The translations under genes and the position numbers were made by a program. The notes under the pieces are model-generated. The model saw nothing but the letters and a program-made list of their open reading frames with translations. It was not told where the DNA came from and did no database searches. From Streptomyces sp. Edi4 (lineage in GTDB: Bacteria; Actinomycetota; Actinomycetes; Streptomycetales; Streptomycetaceae), in assembly GCF_040253615.1 (NCBI RefSeq), contig NZ_JBEJGY010000004.1:7130001-7194000 (forward strand): DNA of 64,000 nucleotides. The letters are read 5' to 3'. Shown one piece after another: positions 1 to 8,013 of the stretch (position 1 is the stretch's first letter; every line of letters begins with the position of its first letter).

Positions 1-2
1 GC

Positions 3-485
3 GACGAGGTCGACGAGCGGGGCGGCGACGACGACGTGGCCCTGTTGCTCCTGCGCCGCGACGTCACGGAAGTGCCGAGGGGCGGCGGCCGGCTGCGCCA
101 GCACGTGGCGCAGAACGACCCCGAGGCGCTGAGCTCGTCGCGGCACATGATCCGCGCGGCGGTCCGCGCCTGGGGCGCGCGCGAGCGCTCCGACGAGATC
201 GAGCTGGCCGCCGACGAGCTCATCACCAACGCCCTGATGCACACCGACGGAGGGGCGATCGTCACCATCCGGGTGCTTTCGGGCCCCGAACGCCGTCTGC
301 GCGTCGAGGTGGAGGACCGTTCCAGCGCGCTGCCACGCCGTCGGGAGGCCGGCGCGTCCGGGGTGTCCGGGCGCGGCCTGATGCTGGTGGACCGGCTCGC
401 GGACGTGTGGGGCGTGGAGTCGCGGGGCGGCGGCAAGTGCGTGTGGTGCGAGTTCGTCGTCCCCGAGCGCGGCGCCGGGCGGTGA
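3..485 (+). CDS. SpoIIE-family serine phosphatase with C-terminal RsbW-like ATPase domain, 5' end missing
   Basis: The frame is open to the left edge, so only the C-terminal part is present. It starts with the end of a PP2C/SpoIIE phosphatase domain: acidic residues followed by DDVALLLLRR, the usual last strand of that fold. About 40 residues later comes a GHKL ATPase of the anti-sigma RsbW type, with the N-box AADELITNALMHTDG and a GRGLMLVDRLADVWG lid. The Bergerat DxG position reads VEDRSS. In Streptomyces such fusions act in partner switching on anti-sigma-factor antagonists. The GTG at 36 lies inside the phosphatase domain and is not the true start. Confidence 0.85.
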   Translation, partial: DEVDERGGDDDVALLLLRRDVTEVPRGGGRLRQHVAQNDPEALSSSRHMIRAAVRAWGARERSDEIELAADELITNALMHTDGGAIVTIRVLSGPERRLRVEVEDRSSALPRRREAGASGVSGRGLMLVDRLADVWGVESRGGGKCVWCEFVVPERGAGR

Positions 486-558
486 CCGCCGCCCCGGCGG
501 GGCCTTCGCGGCCTCCCATGGCTCGCTGAGCGGGCCCGGCCGGGGCACCCTGGTACGT

Positions 559-1419
559 ATGCCGGAATTGCCCGAAGTCGAGGCCCTGCGGGACTTCCTC
601 TCCGACCATCTGGTCGGGCAGGAGATCGCCGGCGCCCAGCCGGTCGCCATCAGCGCCCTGAAGACGTACGACCCGCCGTACACGGAACTGGCCGGGCGGA
701 GCGTCACCGGTGTCGCTCGGCACGGCAAGTTCCTCGACATCGACGCCGAGGGGCTGCACCTGTGCGTCCACCTCGCCCGGGCGGGCTGGCTGCGCTGGCA
801 CGACACCCTGCCCGCCGCCCCGCCCAAGCCCGGCAAGGGCCCGCTCGCCCTGCGGGTCACCCTCGCCGGCGGCGCCGGCTTCGACCTCACCGAGGCGGGC
901 AGCCGCAAGAGCCTCGCCGTATACCTCGTGCGCGACCCGGCCGAGGTCCCCGGCATCGCCCGGCTCGGCCCCGATCCGCTGGCCCCCGGCTTCGGCCGCG
1001 ACGAGCTCGCCGCGCTCCTGGCGGGCGAGCGGCGTCGGCTCAAGGGCGCACTGCGCGACCAGTGCCTCATCGCCGGCATCGGGAACGCCTACAGCGACGA
1101 AATCCTCCACGTGGCGCGGATGTCCCCCTTCAAGCCCGTCGCCCACATGACCGACGAGGAGATCACCGCCCTGTACGAGGCGATGCGTACCACCCTCACC
1201 GAGGCGGTCGAACGCTCACGCGGTCTTGCGGCCGGGCGCCTGAAGGCGGAGAAGAAGAGCGGGCTTCGCGTCCACGGCAGGACCGGCGAGCCGTGCCCGG
1301 TCTGCGGGGACACCGTGCGTGAGGTGTCGTTCGCCGATTCCTCCCTCCAGTACTGCGCCACCTGTCAGACCGACGGCAAGATCCTCGCGGACCGCCGCAC
1401 CTCGAAGTTCCTCAAGTAG
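559..1419 (+). CDS. Fpg/Nei-family DNA glycosylase / AP lyase
   Basis: The 286-residue protein removes oxidised bases and cuts the abasic site (base-excision repair). The N-terminus MPELPEVEALR supplies the catalytic proline and glutamate of the family (Pro2 becomes the N-terminal nucleophile after Met removal). A helix-two-turn-helix with IAGIGNAYSDEIL lies near residues 170-185. A C-terminal zinc finger CPVC-x16-CATC is complete and is followed by the usual RRTSKF tail. The length is normal. It is a single gene; its stop lies 24 bp from the stop of the convergent anti-sigma gene. It could be a paralogue rather than the housekeeping MutM, so no symbol is given. Confidence 0.92.
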   Translation: MPELPEVEALRDFLSDHLVGQEIAGAQPVAISALKTYDPPYTELAGRSVTGVARHGKFLDIDAEGLHLCVHLARAGWLRWHDTLPAAPPKPGKGPLALRVTLAGGAGFDLTEAGSRKSLAVYLVRDPAEVPGIARLGPDPLAPGFGRDELAALLAGERRRLKGALRDQCLIAGIGNAYSDEILHVARMSPFKPVAHMTDEEITALYEAMRTTLTEAVERSRGLAAGRLKAEKKSGLRVHGRTGEPCPVCGDTVREVSFADSSLQYCATCQTDGKILADRRTSKFLK

Positions 1420-1443
1420 CCCCGCCGGGTGCGGAGCCCGTCC

Positions 1444-2073
1444 TCAGCCGGGCGTGATCGTCGCCAGCCGCGTCCCGCTCGCGCCGCCCCGTACCTCGAA
1501 CCGCGCGATCGTGTCCTGCGCCAGGGCCGCCGAGCCCAGCATCCGCACCGGAGCGCCGCCCCGTTCGGCCCACGTCGCCACCGTCTGCTGCGTGCCGTCC
1601 CGTCCCACCACGACCAGCGTGCACGTCCCCGGCGCCGCGCCCGCCAGCGCGAGCTCCACATCCGTGCCCCAGCCCCGCGCCCGCGTCGCCAGGGACGCCG
1701 TCACACCCGGCGTGTGCGCGGCCACCTGCCACTGCGGAGGCGTCGGGTCCAGGGCGACGCCGAGCCCGCCCGCCACCAGCGCCCCCGCGGCGGCCACCAG
1801 CCCCATCCACGCCACGCGCCCGCGCCGGCGCCGCCCGGCCGCCGCCCCCAGCATCCGGTGAAGGATCTCGGGCGACACCGGCCCGGCCGGCGCCGGCCCG
1901 TTCGCCGAGTACGCCGCGAGCAGCGCCGCGACCTCGCCGAACCCGGCGAGCGCCGCCCGGCACGGGGCGCAGCCGTCGAGGTGGTCCTCGAAGCGGAAGG
2001 CGTCGGCGGCGCCCAGCACGCCAAGGGCGTAGGCCCCGGCGTCCCGGTGGATCTGCGGCGAACTCATGCCCAC
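1444..2073 (-). CDS. RskA-family membrane anti-sigma factor with zf-HC2 domain
   Basis: The 209-residue protein has an N-terminal anti-sigma zinc-binding motif H-x3-C-x2-C (HLDGCAPC, residues 31-38), one transmembrane helix at about 87-108 after an RRRR stop-transfer, and an extracytoplasmic RskA-type C-terminal domain. Such proteins hold an ECF sigma factor at the membrane until a signal triggers release. No sigma gene is adjacent; the nearest ECF gene is at 7056-7679, so the partner is unclear. The start could also be the ATG at 2067. It diverges from the LytTR regulator at 2139. Confidence 0.85.
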   Translation of the reverse strand: MGMSSPQIHRDAGAYALGVLGAADAFRFEDHLDGCAPCRAALAGFGEVAALLAAYSANGPAPAGPVSPEILHRMLGAAAGRRRRGRVAWMGLVAAAGALVAGGLGVALDPTPPQWQVAAHTPGVTASLATRARGWGTDVELALAGAAPGTCTLVVVGRDGTQQTVATWAERGGAPVRMLGSAALAQDTIARFEVRGGASGTRLATITPG

Positions 2074-2124
2074 AGATACGGCGCGACCGTGCCGAACGCT
2101 CAGACACCGCGCCGCCCGGGCCCC

Positions 2125-2139
2125 TACACTCCGGCCCCA
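2125..2139 (+). promoter_or_regulatory. Leaderless-type -10 box of the LytTR regulator gene
   Basis: TACACT (2125-2130) lies 8 nt before the ATG at 2139 and no Shine-Dalgarno sequence is visible, so transcription probably starts at or just before the A of the start codon. Confidence 0.5.
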
Positions 2140-2885
2140 TGCTGCGCGTACTGGCGGTCGACGACGAGGCCCCCGCCCTGGAAGAACTCCTCTATCTGCT
2201 GCGCTCCGACCCTCGTATCCACTCGGCCGAGGGCGCGACCTGCGCCACCGAGGCCCTGCGGCTCATCGGCGCGGCCCTTGAAGGGTGCCAGGAGGGCGAT
2301 CGCGGACTCGACGTGGTCTTCCTCGACATCCACATGGCCGGCCTCAGCGGTCTCGACATCGCGCGCCTGCTCGCCGGGTTCGCCCGGCCCCCGCTCGTCG
2401 TCTTCGTCACGGCCCACGAGGGCTTCGCCGTACGGGCCTTCGACCTCAAGGCCGTCGACTACGTGCTCAAACCGGTGCGCGGTGAGCGCCTTGCCGAGGC
2501 GGTGCGCCGGGTCGCCGAGCTCGTCGGCGACCGCGCCACCACGGTCCAGGAACCCGAGCAGATCGCCGTCGAACTCGGCGGCGTCACCCGCTTTTTGGCC
2601 ATCGCCGACATCACCTACGCCGAGGCCCAGGGCGACTACGCGCGTCTGCACACCGCGCGCGGCAGTCACCTCGTAAGGATCGCGCTGTCCACCCTCGAGG
2701 AACGCTGGCGCAGCCGGGGCTTCGTCCGGATCCACCGCAGCCACCTCGTCGCGCTCGACCGGATCGACGAACTCCGCCTGGAAGGCGGCAGCATGAGCGT
2801 GCGCGTCGCAGAGGCCGAACTCCCCGTCAGCCGACGCCACGCCCGCACGGTGCGCGACCGGCTGCTGGGGCGCGCCCCGCACTGA
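2139..2885 (+). CDS. LytTR-family response regulator
   Basis: The 248-residue regulator has a receiver domain at about 1-120, with acidic pair DDE at 8-10, phospho-acceptor Asp63 (FLDIHM), Thr91 and Lys111 (LKP), and a C-terminal LytTR DNA-binding domain at about 140-243 (conserved FVRIHRSHLVAL and PVSRRHAR). LytTR regulators bind pairs of direct repeats. The matching LytS-type kinase is encoded at 5053, with a small membrane protein and a symporter between, so the system most likely senses and controls the symporter substrate (inference). The start codon is supported by the leaderless -10 box. Confidence 0.9.
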   Translation: MLRVLAVDDEAPALEELLYLLRSDPRIHSAEGATCATEALRLIGAALEGCQEGDRGLDVVFLDIHMAGLSGLDIARLLAGFARPPLVVFVTAHEGFAVRAFDLKAVDYVLKPVRGERLAEAVRRVAELVGDRATTVQEPEQIAVELGGVTRFLAIADITYAEAQGDYARLHTARGSHLVRIALSTLEERWRSRGFVRIHRSHLVALDRIDELRLEGGSMSVRVAEAELPVSRRHARTVRDRLLGRAPH

Positions 2886-2917
2886 ACCGGCTCTTTCGCC
2901 GGGCCCCGGGCGCTGCG

Positions 2918-2931
2918 TACACTCCGCGCCA
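2918..2931 (+). promoter_or_regulatory. Leaderless-type -10 box of the small membrane protein gene
   Basis: TACACT (2918-2923) is 7 nt before the ATG at 2931, the same arrangement as in front of the gene at 2139. It would drive the three-gene unit 2931-6279. Confidence 0.5.
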
Positions 2932-3383
2932 TGGCGGCAGAGCAGGCGGCGCGCCGCGAGAGGGTCACGGGGGAGCCGAGAGGGGTCCGCCCGCTGCCGC
3001 GCCACCGCGCCCAGTCCGAGATAGACGAGCAGACCGCGCTCGGCGGCGCCTATGTGCGGTCCCTGATGCGCAGTCAACTGCGTGCCGCGCTCACCGGGTT
3101 CGCGGTTCTCGCGCTCACGGTCGCCACGCTGCCGCTCGCCCTGCGCGCCCTGGACGACCCCACGGTCACCTGGTACGTGCTGGGCTTCGCCCTGTATCCG
3201 CCGCTCGGCCTCATCGCCTGGTGGTACGTGCGGACCGCCGAGCGCAACGAACGCGACTTCGCCCGCCTGATCGCCGACCGCCCGTTCGAGGGCCGCGCAC
3301 CGGGGAGCCACCCGACACGGGAGCACCCGACGCCGAACCACCCGCCCCAGGGCCGCCCGACGGAAGGCCGCGTCGCCCCGTGA
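2931..3383 (+). CDS. Small integral membrane protein, DUF485-like partner of the symporter
   Basis: The 150-residue protein has a basic N-terminal half (to about residue 45) and two hydrophobic helices at about 53-74 and 84-102, followed by a polar tail rich in Pro, Gly and His. Small two-helix proteins of the DUF485 type are commonly encoded immediately before acetate-type sodium/solute symporters, which is the position seen here. The match to DUF485 rests on topology and context, not on a clear motif. Its TGA overlaps the GTG start of the symporter (GTGA), so the two are translationally coupled. Confidence 0.7.
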   Translation: MAAEQAARRERVTGEPRGVRPLPRHRAQSEIDEQTALGGAYVRSLMRSQLRAALTGFAVLALTVATLPLALRALDDPTVTWYVLGFALYPPLGLIAWWYVRTAERNERDFARLIADRPFEGRAPGSHPTREHPTPNHPPQGRPTEGRVAP

Positions 3384-5056
3384 GCCAGACGTACGCCGTG
3401 GTGGCCGTGGCCACCGTCGTGCTCGCCACCGTCCTCGTCGGCGGGTTCGGGCTGCGCCTGTCGCGCACCACATCCGACTTCTACGTCGCCTCGCGCACCG
3501 TGGGCCCCGGCCTCAACGCGGCCGCCATCAGCGGTGAATACCTCTCCGCCGCCTCCTTCCTCGGCATCGCGGGACTCGTCCTCGTCCAGGGCCCTGACAT
3601 GCTCTGGTACCCGGTCGGCTACACCGCCGGCTATCTGGTGCTGCTCCTCTTCGTCGCGGCCCCCCTGCGCCGCTCGGGCGCGTACACCCTGCCCGACTTC
3701 GCCGAGGGGCGGCTCGAATCGCGGGCCGTGCGCCGCCTGGTGAGCGTGTTCGTGGTGGGCGCGGGGTGGCTGTATCTCGTACCCCAACTCCAGGGCGCCG
3801 GGCTGACGTTGAAGATCCTGACCGGCGCGCCCGGCTGGCTCGGGCCGGTGCTCGTCGCCGCTGTCGTGGTCCTGGCGGTCGCCGCCGGAGGCATGCGTTC
3901 CATCACCTTCGTCCAGGCCTTCCAGTACTGGCTCAAGCTGACCGCGCTGCTCGTCCCGGTGTTCTTCCTGGTCATCGCCTGGCGCGGCGACGGCGCGCCG
4001 CGCCCCGTCTATGGCGAACCGGCCGCGCTGCGCCAGCAGCAGACCGTGCGCGTCGCCGACCCGCTCGCGCTGCGCCTGACCGAACCGCTGCGCGTCCACA
4101 TCAACGGCGTGGTCGACGGCCGCCGTCACGACGGCGAGCCGCTGACGCTCGGCGCGGGCGAGCACCGTGTGGAGGCCGGCGCCCGGCTCGGCCTCGACGC
4201 CAAGGCGCGCGTCCCCGGCAGCGCAGCCCGCGCCGGCCACCCGCTGTACGCGACGTACGGGCTCATCGTGGCGACGTTCCTCGGCACCATGGGCCTGCCC
4301 CATGTCGTCGTCCGCTTCTACACCAGCCCCCGGGGCCGCGAGGCCCGGCGGGCCACCGTCGTGGTGCTCGCCCTGATCGGCGCGTTCTATCTGCTGCCTC
4401 CCGTGTACGGCGCGCTCGGTCGGCTCTACACCCCCGAACTCGCGCTCACCGGTGACGCCGACGCGGCGGTGCTCCTGCTGCCGGGGCGTCTCGTCGGGGG
4501 CCCGGGCGGCGACCTGCTGGGCGCCCTGGTCGCGGGTGGCGCCTTCGCCGCGTTCCTGTCCACCGCTTCCGGCCTGACCATGGCGGTCGCCGGAGTCCTG
4601 ACCCAGGACGTGCTGCCCGCCCGGGGCGTGCGCCACTTCCGCCTCGCGACCCCGCTCGCCATCCTGGTGCCGCTGCTCGGGGCGCTCCTGGTGAGCGGGC
4701 TGCCGGTCGCCGACGCCGTCGGCATGGCGTTCGCGGTGTCGGCCTCCTCCTTCTGCCCGCTGCTCGTGCTCGGCATCTGGTGGCGGGGGCTGACCCCGCC
4801 GGGCGCGGCCGCCGGGCTGCTCCTGGGCGGCGGCTCCGCGCTGCTGGCCGTCGCCGCCACCGTTCTCGGAGCGGTACCGCCCGGTCCCGCGCGCACCCTT
4901 CTCGCCTGGCCCGCGGTGTGGTCGGTGCCGGTCGGCTTCCTCACCATGGCCGGAGTGTCGCTCGCGACGCCGGGCCGGATCCCGGCGGGCACCAACGCCG
5001 CCATGGCCCGCCTCCACCTGCCCGAGGCGCTGGTCCGCCGGGGGGTGAGCCGGTGA
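3380..5056 (+). CDS. Sodium/solute symporter, acetate/monocarboxylate type (ActP-like)
   Basis: The 558-residue SSS-family carrier has about 13 hydrophobic helices. Family signatures include SDFYVASRTVGPGLNAAAISGEYLSAASF near residues 33-60 and ATFLGTMGLPHVVVRFYTSP near 290-310. A soluble insertion of about 84 residues (about 200-283, with a beta-rich VRVADPLALRLTEPLRVHI stretch) separates two helices; as far as I recall this loop is common in actinobacterial acetate-type symporters. The GTG at 3380 was chosen because it overlaps the upstream stop; an upstream extension of the frame is only shadow of the preceding gene. It is followed, again with a GTGA overlap, by the LytS kinase. Confidence 0.9.
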   Translation: MSQTYAVVAVATVVLATVLVGGFGLRLSRTTSDFYVASRTVGPGLNAAAISGEYLSAASFLGIAGLVLVQGPDMLWYPVGYTAGYLVLLLFVAAPLRRSGAYTLPDFAEGRLESRAVRRLVSVFVVGAGWLYLVPQLQGAGLTLKILTGAPGWLGPVLVAAVVVLAVAAGGMRSITFVQAFQYWLKLTALLVPVFFLVIAWRGDGAPRPVYGEPAALRQQQTVRVADPLALRLTEPLRVHINGVVDGRRHDGEPLTLGAGEHRVEAGARLGLDAKARVPGSAARAGHPLYATYGLIVATFLGTMGLPHVVVRFYTSPRGREARRATVVVLALIGAFYLLPPVYGALGRLYTPELALTGDADAAVLLLPGRLVGGPGGDLLGALVAGGAFAAFLSTASGLTMAVAGVLTQDVLPARGVRHFRLATPLAILVPLLGALLVSGLPVADAVGMAFAVSASSFCPLLVLGIWWRGLTPPGAAAGLLLGGGSALLAVAATVLGAVPPGPARTLLAWPAVWSVPVGFLTMAGVSLATPGRIPAGTNAAMARLHLPEALVRRGVSR

Positions 5057-6279
5057 CCCTGGCCGCCCTGCTCTTCCTCGGCCCCCTCCTGGCCGCCGCC
5101 GGATTCCTGCTCGGCCGCCGCAGCGCGCGGCGCGCCCGCACCAGCGACGTCGGCACCCCCGTCGAGCACGCCACCTTCGAAACGCTGCACACCGCCTCGC
5201 TCGCCGCGCCACCGCTGCGTGCCGGGTTGACCGCGGAGGCCGCCCGAAAGTCGGCCCGGGGCCTGCGCTCGCTGCTCGGCACCGACGCGCTCTGTCTCAC
5301 CGACCGCGACACCATCCTCACCTGGGACGGCGCGGGGGAGCAGCACCACGGCTCCCAAGTGATGGACCAGGTAAGGGCGTTGCTCGACACCGGGCGCGAC
5401 AAGGCGTTCGCGCTGTCCTGCGCGGACGCCGGGCCCGACTGCCCGCTGCGCTGGGCCGTGGCCGTCCCGCTGAGGGTGGACGACCGGGTGCTCGGCGCGC
5501 TCGTCGCCTACGCGCCCCGCGAGTCGGCGGTCCTGGCGCGCGCGGCGGGCGAGGTCGGCCGCTGGGTCTCGGTCCAGCTGGAACTGGCCGAACTCGACCG
5601 TTCCCGCACCCGTCTGATCGAGGCCGAGATCAAGGCACTACGGGCCCAGATCTCCCCGCACTTCATCTTCAACTCCCTCGCCGCGATCGCCTCGTTCGTA
5701 CGGACCGATCCGGAGCGCGCCCGCGAACTCCTCCTGGAATTCGCCGACTTCACCCGCTACTCCTTTCGCAGGCACGGCGACTTCACCACGCTCGCCGAGG
5801 AGCTGCACTGCGTCGACCAGTACCTCGCGCTGGTCAGGGCCCGCTTCGGTGACCGCCTGTCGGTCACCCTCCAGGTGGCGCCCGAGGTCCTGCCGGTCGC
5901 CCTGCCCTTCCTGTGTCTGCAACCGCTGGTGGAGAACGCCGTCAAGCACGGCGTCGAGGGCGCGTCCGCGGACCCCCGGGGCCCCCGGCCCGCGCGGGAG
6001 CGGGAGGCTCCTTTGCGCATCACCATCAGCGCCCTCGACGCGGGCAACGAGGCCGAGGTCGTCATCGAGGACGACGGCGCCGGCATGGACCCCGAGCGCC
6101 TGCGCCGCGTCCTGCGCGGCGATGGCGGGCCCTCGGGTGGCATCGGCCTGCTCAACGTTGACGAACGCCTGCGCCAGGTGTACGGGGACACCTACGGTCT
6201 CGTCATCGAGACCGGCGTCGGCGCGGGCATGAAGGTCACCGCCCGCTTCCCCAAATACCGCGCCGGAGTGCACAGCTGA
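5053..6279 (+). CDS. LytS-type sensor histidine kinase
   Basis: The 408-residue kinase has one N-terminal membrane helix (about 4-21), a GAF-like sensor region (about 50-170, with three Cys at 81, 123 and 130), a His_kinase dimerisation segment with phospho-acceptor His203 (RAQISPHFIFNSL) and a HATPase domain with N-box LQPLVENAVKHG, G1 DDGAGMD and G2 GGIGLLNVDERL. Classical LytS proteins have several membrane helices; this short form has one and probably reads a cytoplasmic signal. The GTG at 5053 overlaps the symporter stop. The partner regulator is at 2139. Confidence 0.9.
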   Translation: MTLAALLFLGPLLAAAGFLLGRRSARRARTSDVGTPVEHATFETLHTASLAAPPLRAGLTAEAARKSARGLRSLLGTDALCLTDRDTILTWDGAGEQHHGSQVMDQVRALLDTGRDKAFALSCADAGPDCPLRWAVAVPLRVDDRVLGALVAYAPRESAVLARAAGEVGRWVSVQLELAELDRSRTRLIEAEIKALRAQISPHFIFNSLAAIASFVRTDPERARELLLEFADFTRYSFRRHGDFTTLAEELHCVDQYLALVRARFGDRLSVTLQVAPEVLPVALPFLCLQPLVENAVKHGVEGASADPRGPRPAREREAPLRITISALDAGNEAEVVIEDDGAGMDPERLRRVLRGDGGPSGGIGLLNVDERLRQVYGDTYGLVIETGVGAGMKVTARFPKYRAGVHS

Positions 6280-6341
6280 CGTACGCGCACAGCTGACGCC
6301 GGCGCACAACTGACGTACGCGCGTAGCTGACGTACCGTCAG
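6274..6341. repeat. Four tandem copies of a 17-bp unit bridging two convergent genes
   Basis: Units start at 6274, 6291, 6308 and 6325 and follow AGCTGACGTACGCGCAC with a few substitutions. The first unit contains the TGA of the kinase gene and the last contains the stop of the minus-strand gene ending at 6338. Confidence 0.8.
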
Positions 6342-6826
6342 AACAGGTGGATGGCCAAGTGGCCGAGCGGCAGGCCCAGTTCCCAGGCGGGCGTCCACAC
6401 CCGGGGCTCGTCCTCCTCGCGCTCGCGGGGGTCGACGCCGCCGGGCACCACCGCGTCCAGGTCCGTCGCGAGGAGTTCGGTCTCCTCCAGCCAGCGCCAG
6501 GCGGCCCGCGCCAGCGCCAGATCGGGCCCCGTCTCCTGATCCCGGGCGCGCAGCCGCCCGCGCACCCAGCGCCGCCACGGGCCCCCGGCCGCGGTGAGCG
6601 AGCTCCACTCCTCCAGACGGCCCACCACCCGCGCCCCGCCGACCGCCCCGTCGGACAGGAAGATCGTCAGGGCGAGCGCATGGCGCCCGGCCCGGAACTC
6701 CAGTGTCGTCGGCGGCATCAGGTCGCCGGTACGCAGCAATTCATCGGCGATGTACTCCGCGTACATCCACGCCATCGGCACCACCAGTTCGTCACCACTG
6801 GTCCCGCTACTTCCCTCCGGACGCAT
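6338..6826 (-). CDS. Conserved actinobacterial protein of unknown function
   Basis: The 162-residue protein is soluble and acidic, with no signal peptide or membrane segment. The N-terminal half has a hydrophobic strand/helix pattern (TLEFRAGRHALALTIFLSD); the C-terminal half is rich in Glu and Trp and ends in LGLPLGHLAIHLF. I do not recognise a domain. Its codon usage is normal for the window, which supports it as a real gene, and it is convergent with the kinase operon. The start at 6826 is the first in-frame ATG; 6775 is an alternative. Confidence 0.6.
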   Translation of the reverse strand: MRPEGSSGTSGDELVVPMAWMYAEYIADELLRTGDLMPPTTLEFRAGRHALALTIFLSDGAVGGARVVGRLEEWSSLTAAGGPWRRWVRGRLRARDQETGPDLALARAAWRWLEETELLATDLDAVVPGGVDPREREEDEPRVWTPAWELGLPLGHLAIHLF

Positions 6827-6948
6827 CCTGTCTCGCCTCTTTCATCGACCGTCCCGGCGCTCCCGGGGAGCTCCAGGGAGCATTGAACCGGGGGCGCGTG
6901 CCCGCCGTGGCCAGAAGGGCAGGATCCGTCACACGACCCGAGGTGCTC

Positions 6949-7155
6949 ATGCATGTGCGGCAGCTGCTCGGTGCCTATGTCCTTGGCGCGCTCGCGCCCG
7001 GCGACGACCGCGCCGTCGCCGCGCATCTGCGCCGCTGCGCGCCGTGCCGGGGCGCCTACGCGGAGGTCGCCGAGGCGTTCTCGCTGCTCGCCCTGCTCAC
7101 CGAGGCGGACCTGGAATGCGACGGGGAGAGCCCTTCGGGGCCTGACGCACAATAG
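6949..7155 (+). CDS. Small soluble zf-HC2 anti-sigma factor-like protein
   Basis: This 68-residue protein is essentially one anti-sigma zinc-binding motif: HLRRCAPC (H26, C30, C33) in the context LLGAYVLGALAPGDDRAVAAH, typical of RskA/zf-HC2 domains. It has no membrane helix, so it would act in the cytoplasm. The ATG at 6949 was preferred; the in-frame GTG at 6943 is possible. Longer upstream extensions run through the divergent promoter region and look non-coding. Its last 100 bp overlap, tail to tail, the end of the ECF sigma gene at 7056-7679, which is the obvious partner. Confidence 0.8.
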   Translation: MHVRQLLGAYVLGALAPGDDRAVAAHLRRCAPCRGAYAEVAEAFSLLALLTEADLECDGESPSGPDAQ

Positions 7156-7679
7156 CCGGGCAGCATCCGGGCCAGCGCGCGCAGGGCGTAGTACGAACGG
7201 GACTTGACGGTCCCGGGCGCCACACCGAGCACGTGGGCCGCCTCGTTCACACTCAGGCCGCGGAAATACAACTGCACCAGGACCGCCCGGTGTTGTGGTG
7301 TGAGCGACCTCACGGCCATCCGGACGTCGAGGACCGCCGCGCACCGCTCTGCGGGATCGTCGCCCGGGGCGGGCCGCGAAAGCAGCACCTCGTCGCCGAC
7401 CTCGGCGGGCCGCGCGAGGCGGCTGCGCCGGGCGTCGATGGCCAGGCGCCGCGCCACCGTGAACAGCCAGGGCCGCATCGAGCCGTACGGCGCGTCGAAC
7501 GCCTCCGGGTGCTGCCAGGCCCGCAGCAGGGTCTCCTGGACCAGGTCCTCGGCCCGCTGACGGTCCCCGTAGGTGAGCCCCAGCAGGAAACGCAGCAGCG
7601 CGGGACCGTGTACGCGCTGTAGTTCGGCCAGATCCCGCTCGCCGGTGTGGCGCCGTATCTCCGTGACCACCGTCGCCAC
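7056..7679 (-). CDS. ECF-family RNA polymerase sigma factor
   Basis: The 207-residue protein has a sigma-70 region 2 (RAEDLVQETLLRAWQHPEAF, about residues 42-61) and a region 4 helix-turn-helix (VNEAAHVLGVAPGTVKSRSYYALRAL, about 147-172). About 35 low-complexity Ser/Ala residues follow region 4. That tail is the part lying antisense to the zf-HC2 gene, so the true functional end may be near the GYCASGPEG segment. The GTG at 7679 gives a normal ECF length; GTG 7670 is an alternative. It probably works with the small anti-sigma protein encoded on the opposite strand. Confidence 0.88.
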   Translation of the reverse strand: MATVVTEIRRHTGERDLAELQRVHGPALLRFLLGLTYGDRQRAEDLVQETLLRAWQHPEAFDAPYGSMRPWLFTVARRLAIDARRSRLARPAEVGDEVLLSRPAPGDDPAERCAAVLDVRMAVRSLTPQHRAVLVQLYFRGLSVNEAAHVLGVAPGTVKSRSYYALRALARMLPGYCASGPEGLSPSHSRSASVSRASSENASATSA

Positions 7680-8013
7680 CGCGCACGCCCTTTCCCCGAA
7701 TCCGTGGACCGCTCCGTATCCGAGCGCGTCCGGACGAAGCGGGACAAGGGCGCCGCCGCACGCTGCGACGAGCGGTCGAACCGAGCGGCGAGTGGTGCGC
7801 CGAACGGCGCACGGCACACGGACGGACGACGCACTCGTGCGTCCGTTCCAGCGATCTTCAGTCGTATCACCGGCTTTTCGGCTTGACCGGCCGGTTCTCG
7901 CGGGGGTGAATTTCGGACACATGTCCCCACGCGTCCATCGGCCGCGCCCACGACCGGCCCCGACCGCGCTCCGCCCCGCTCGTGCCCGCCCCTCGACCGA
8001 TGGAGCCCCGCCG
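7680..8013. other. Divergent intergenic region between ECF sigma factor and CapA-like gene
   Basis: These 334 bp hold the start regions of two divergent genes. No convincing promoter, operator or hairpin could be read here. The reading frames across it have codon patterns unlike neighbouring genes and were not annotated. Confidence 0.5.

Noticed and set aside
3074..5212. Minus-strand open frame of about 700 codons opposite the symporter
   Set aside because: Low-complexity Arg/Gly/Gln translation, antisense to a clear SSS carrier.
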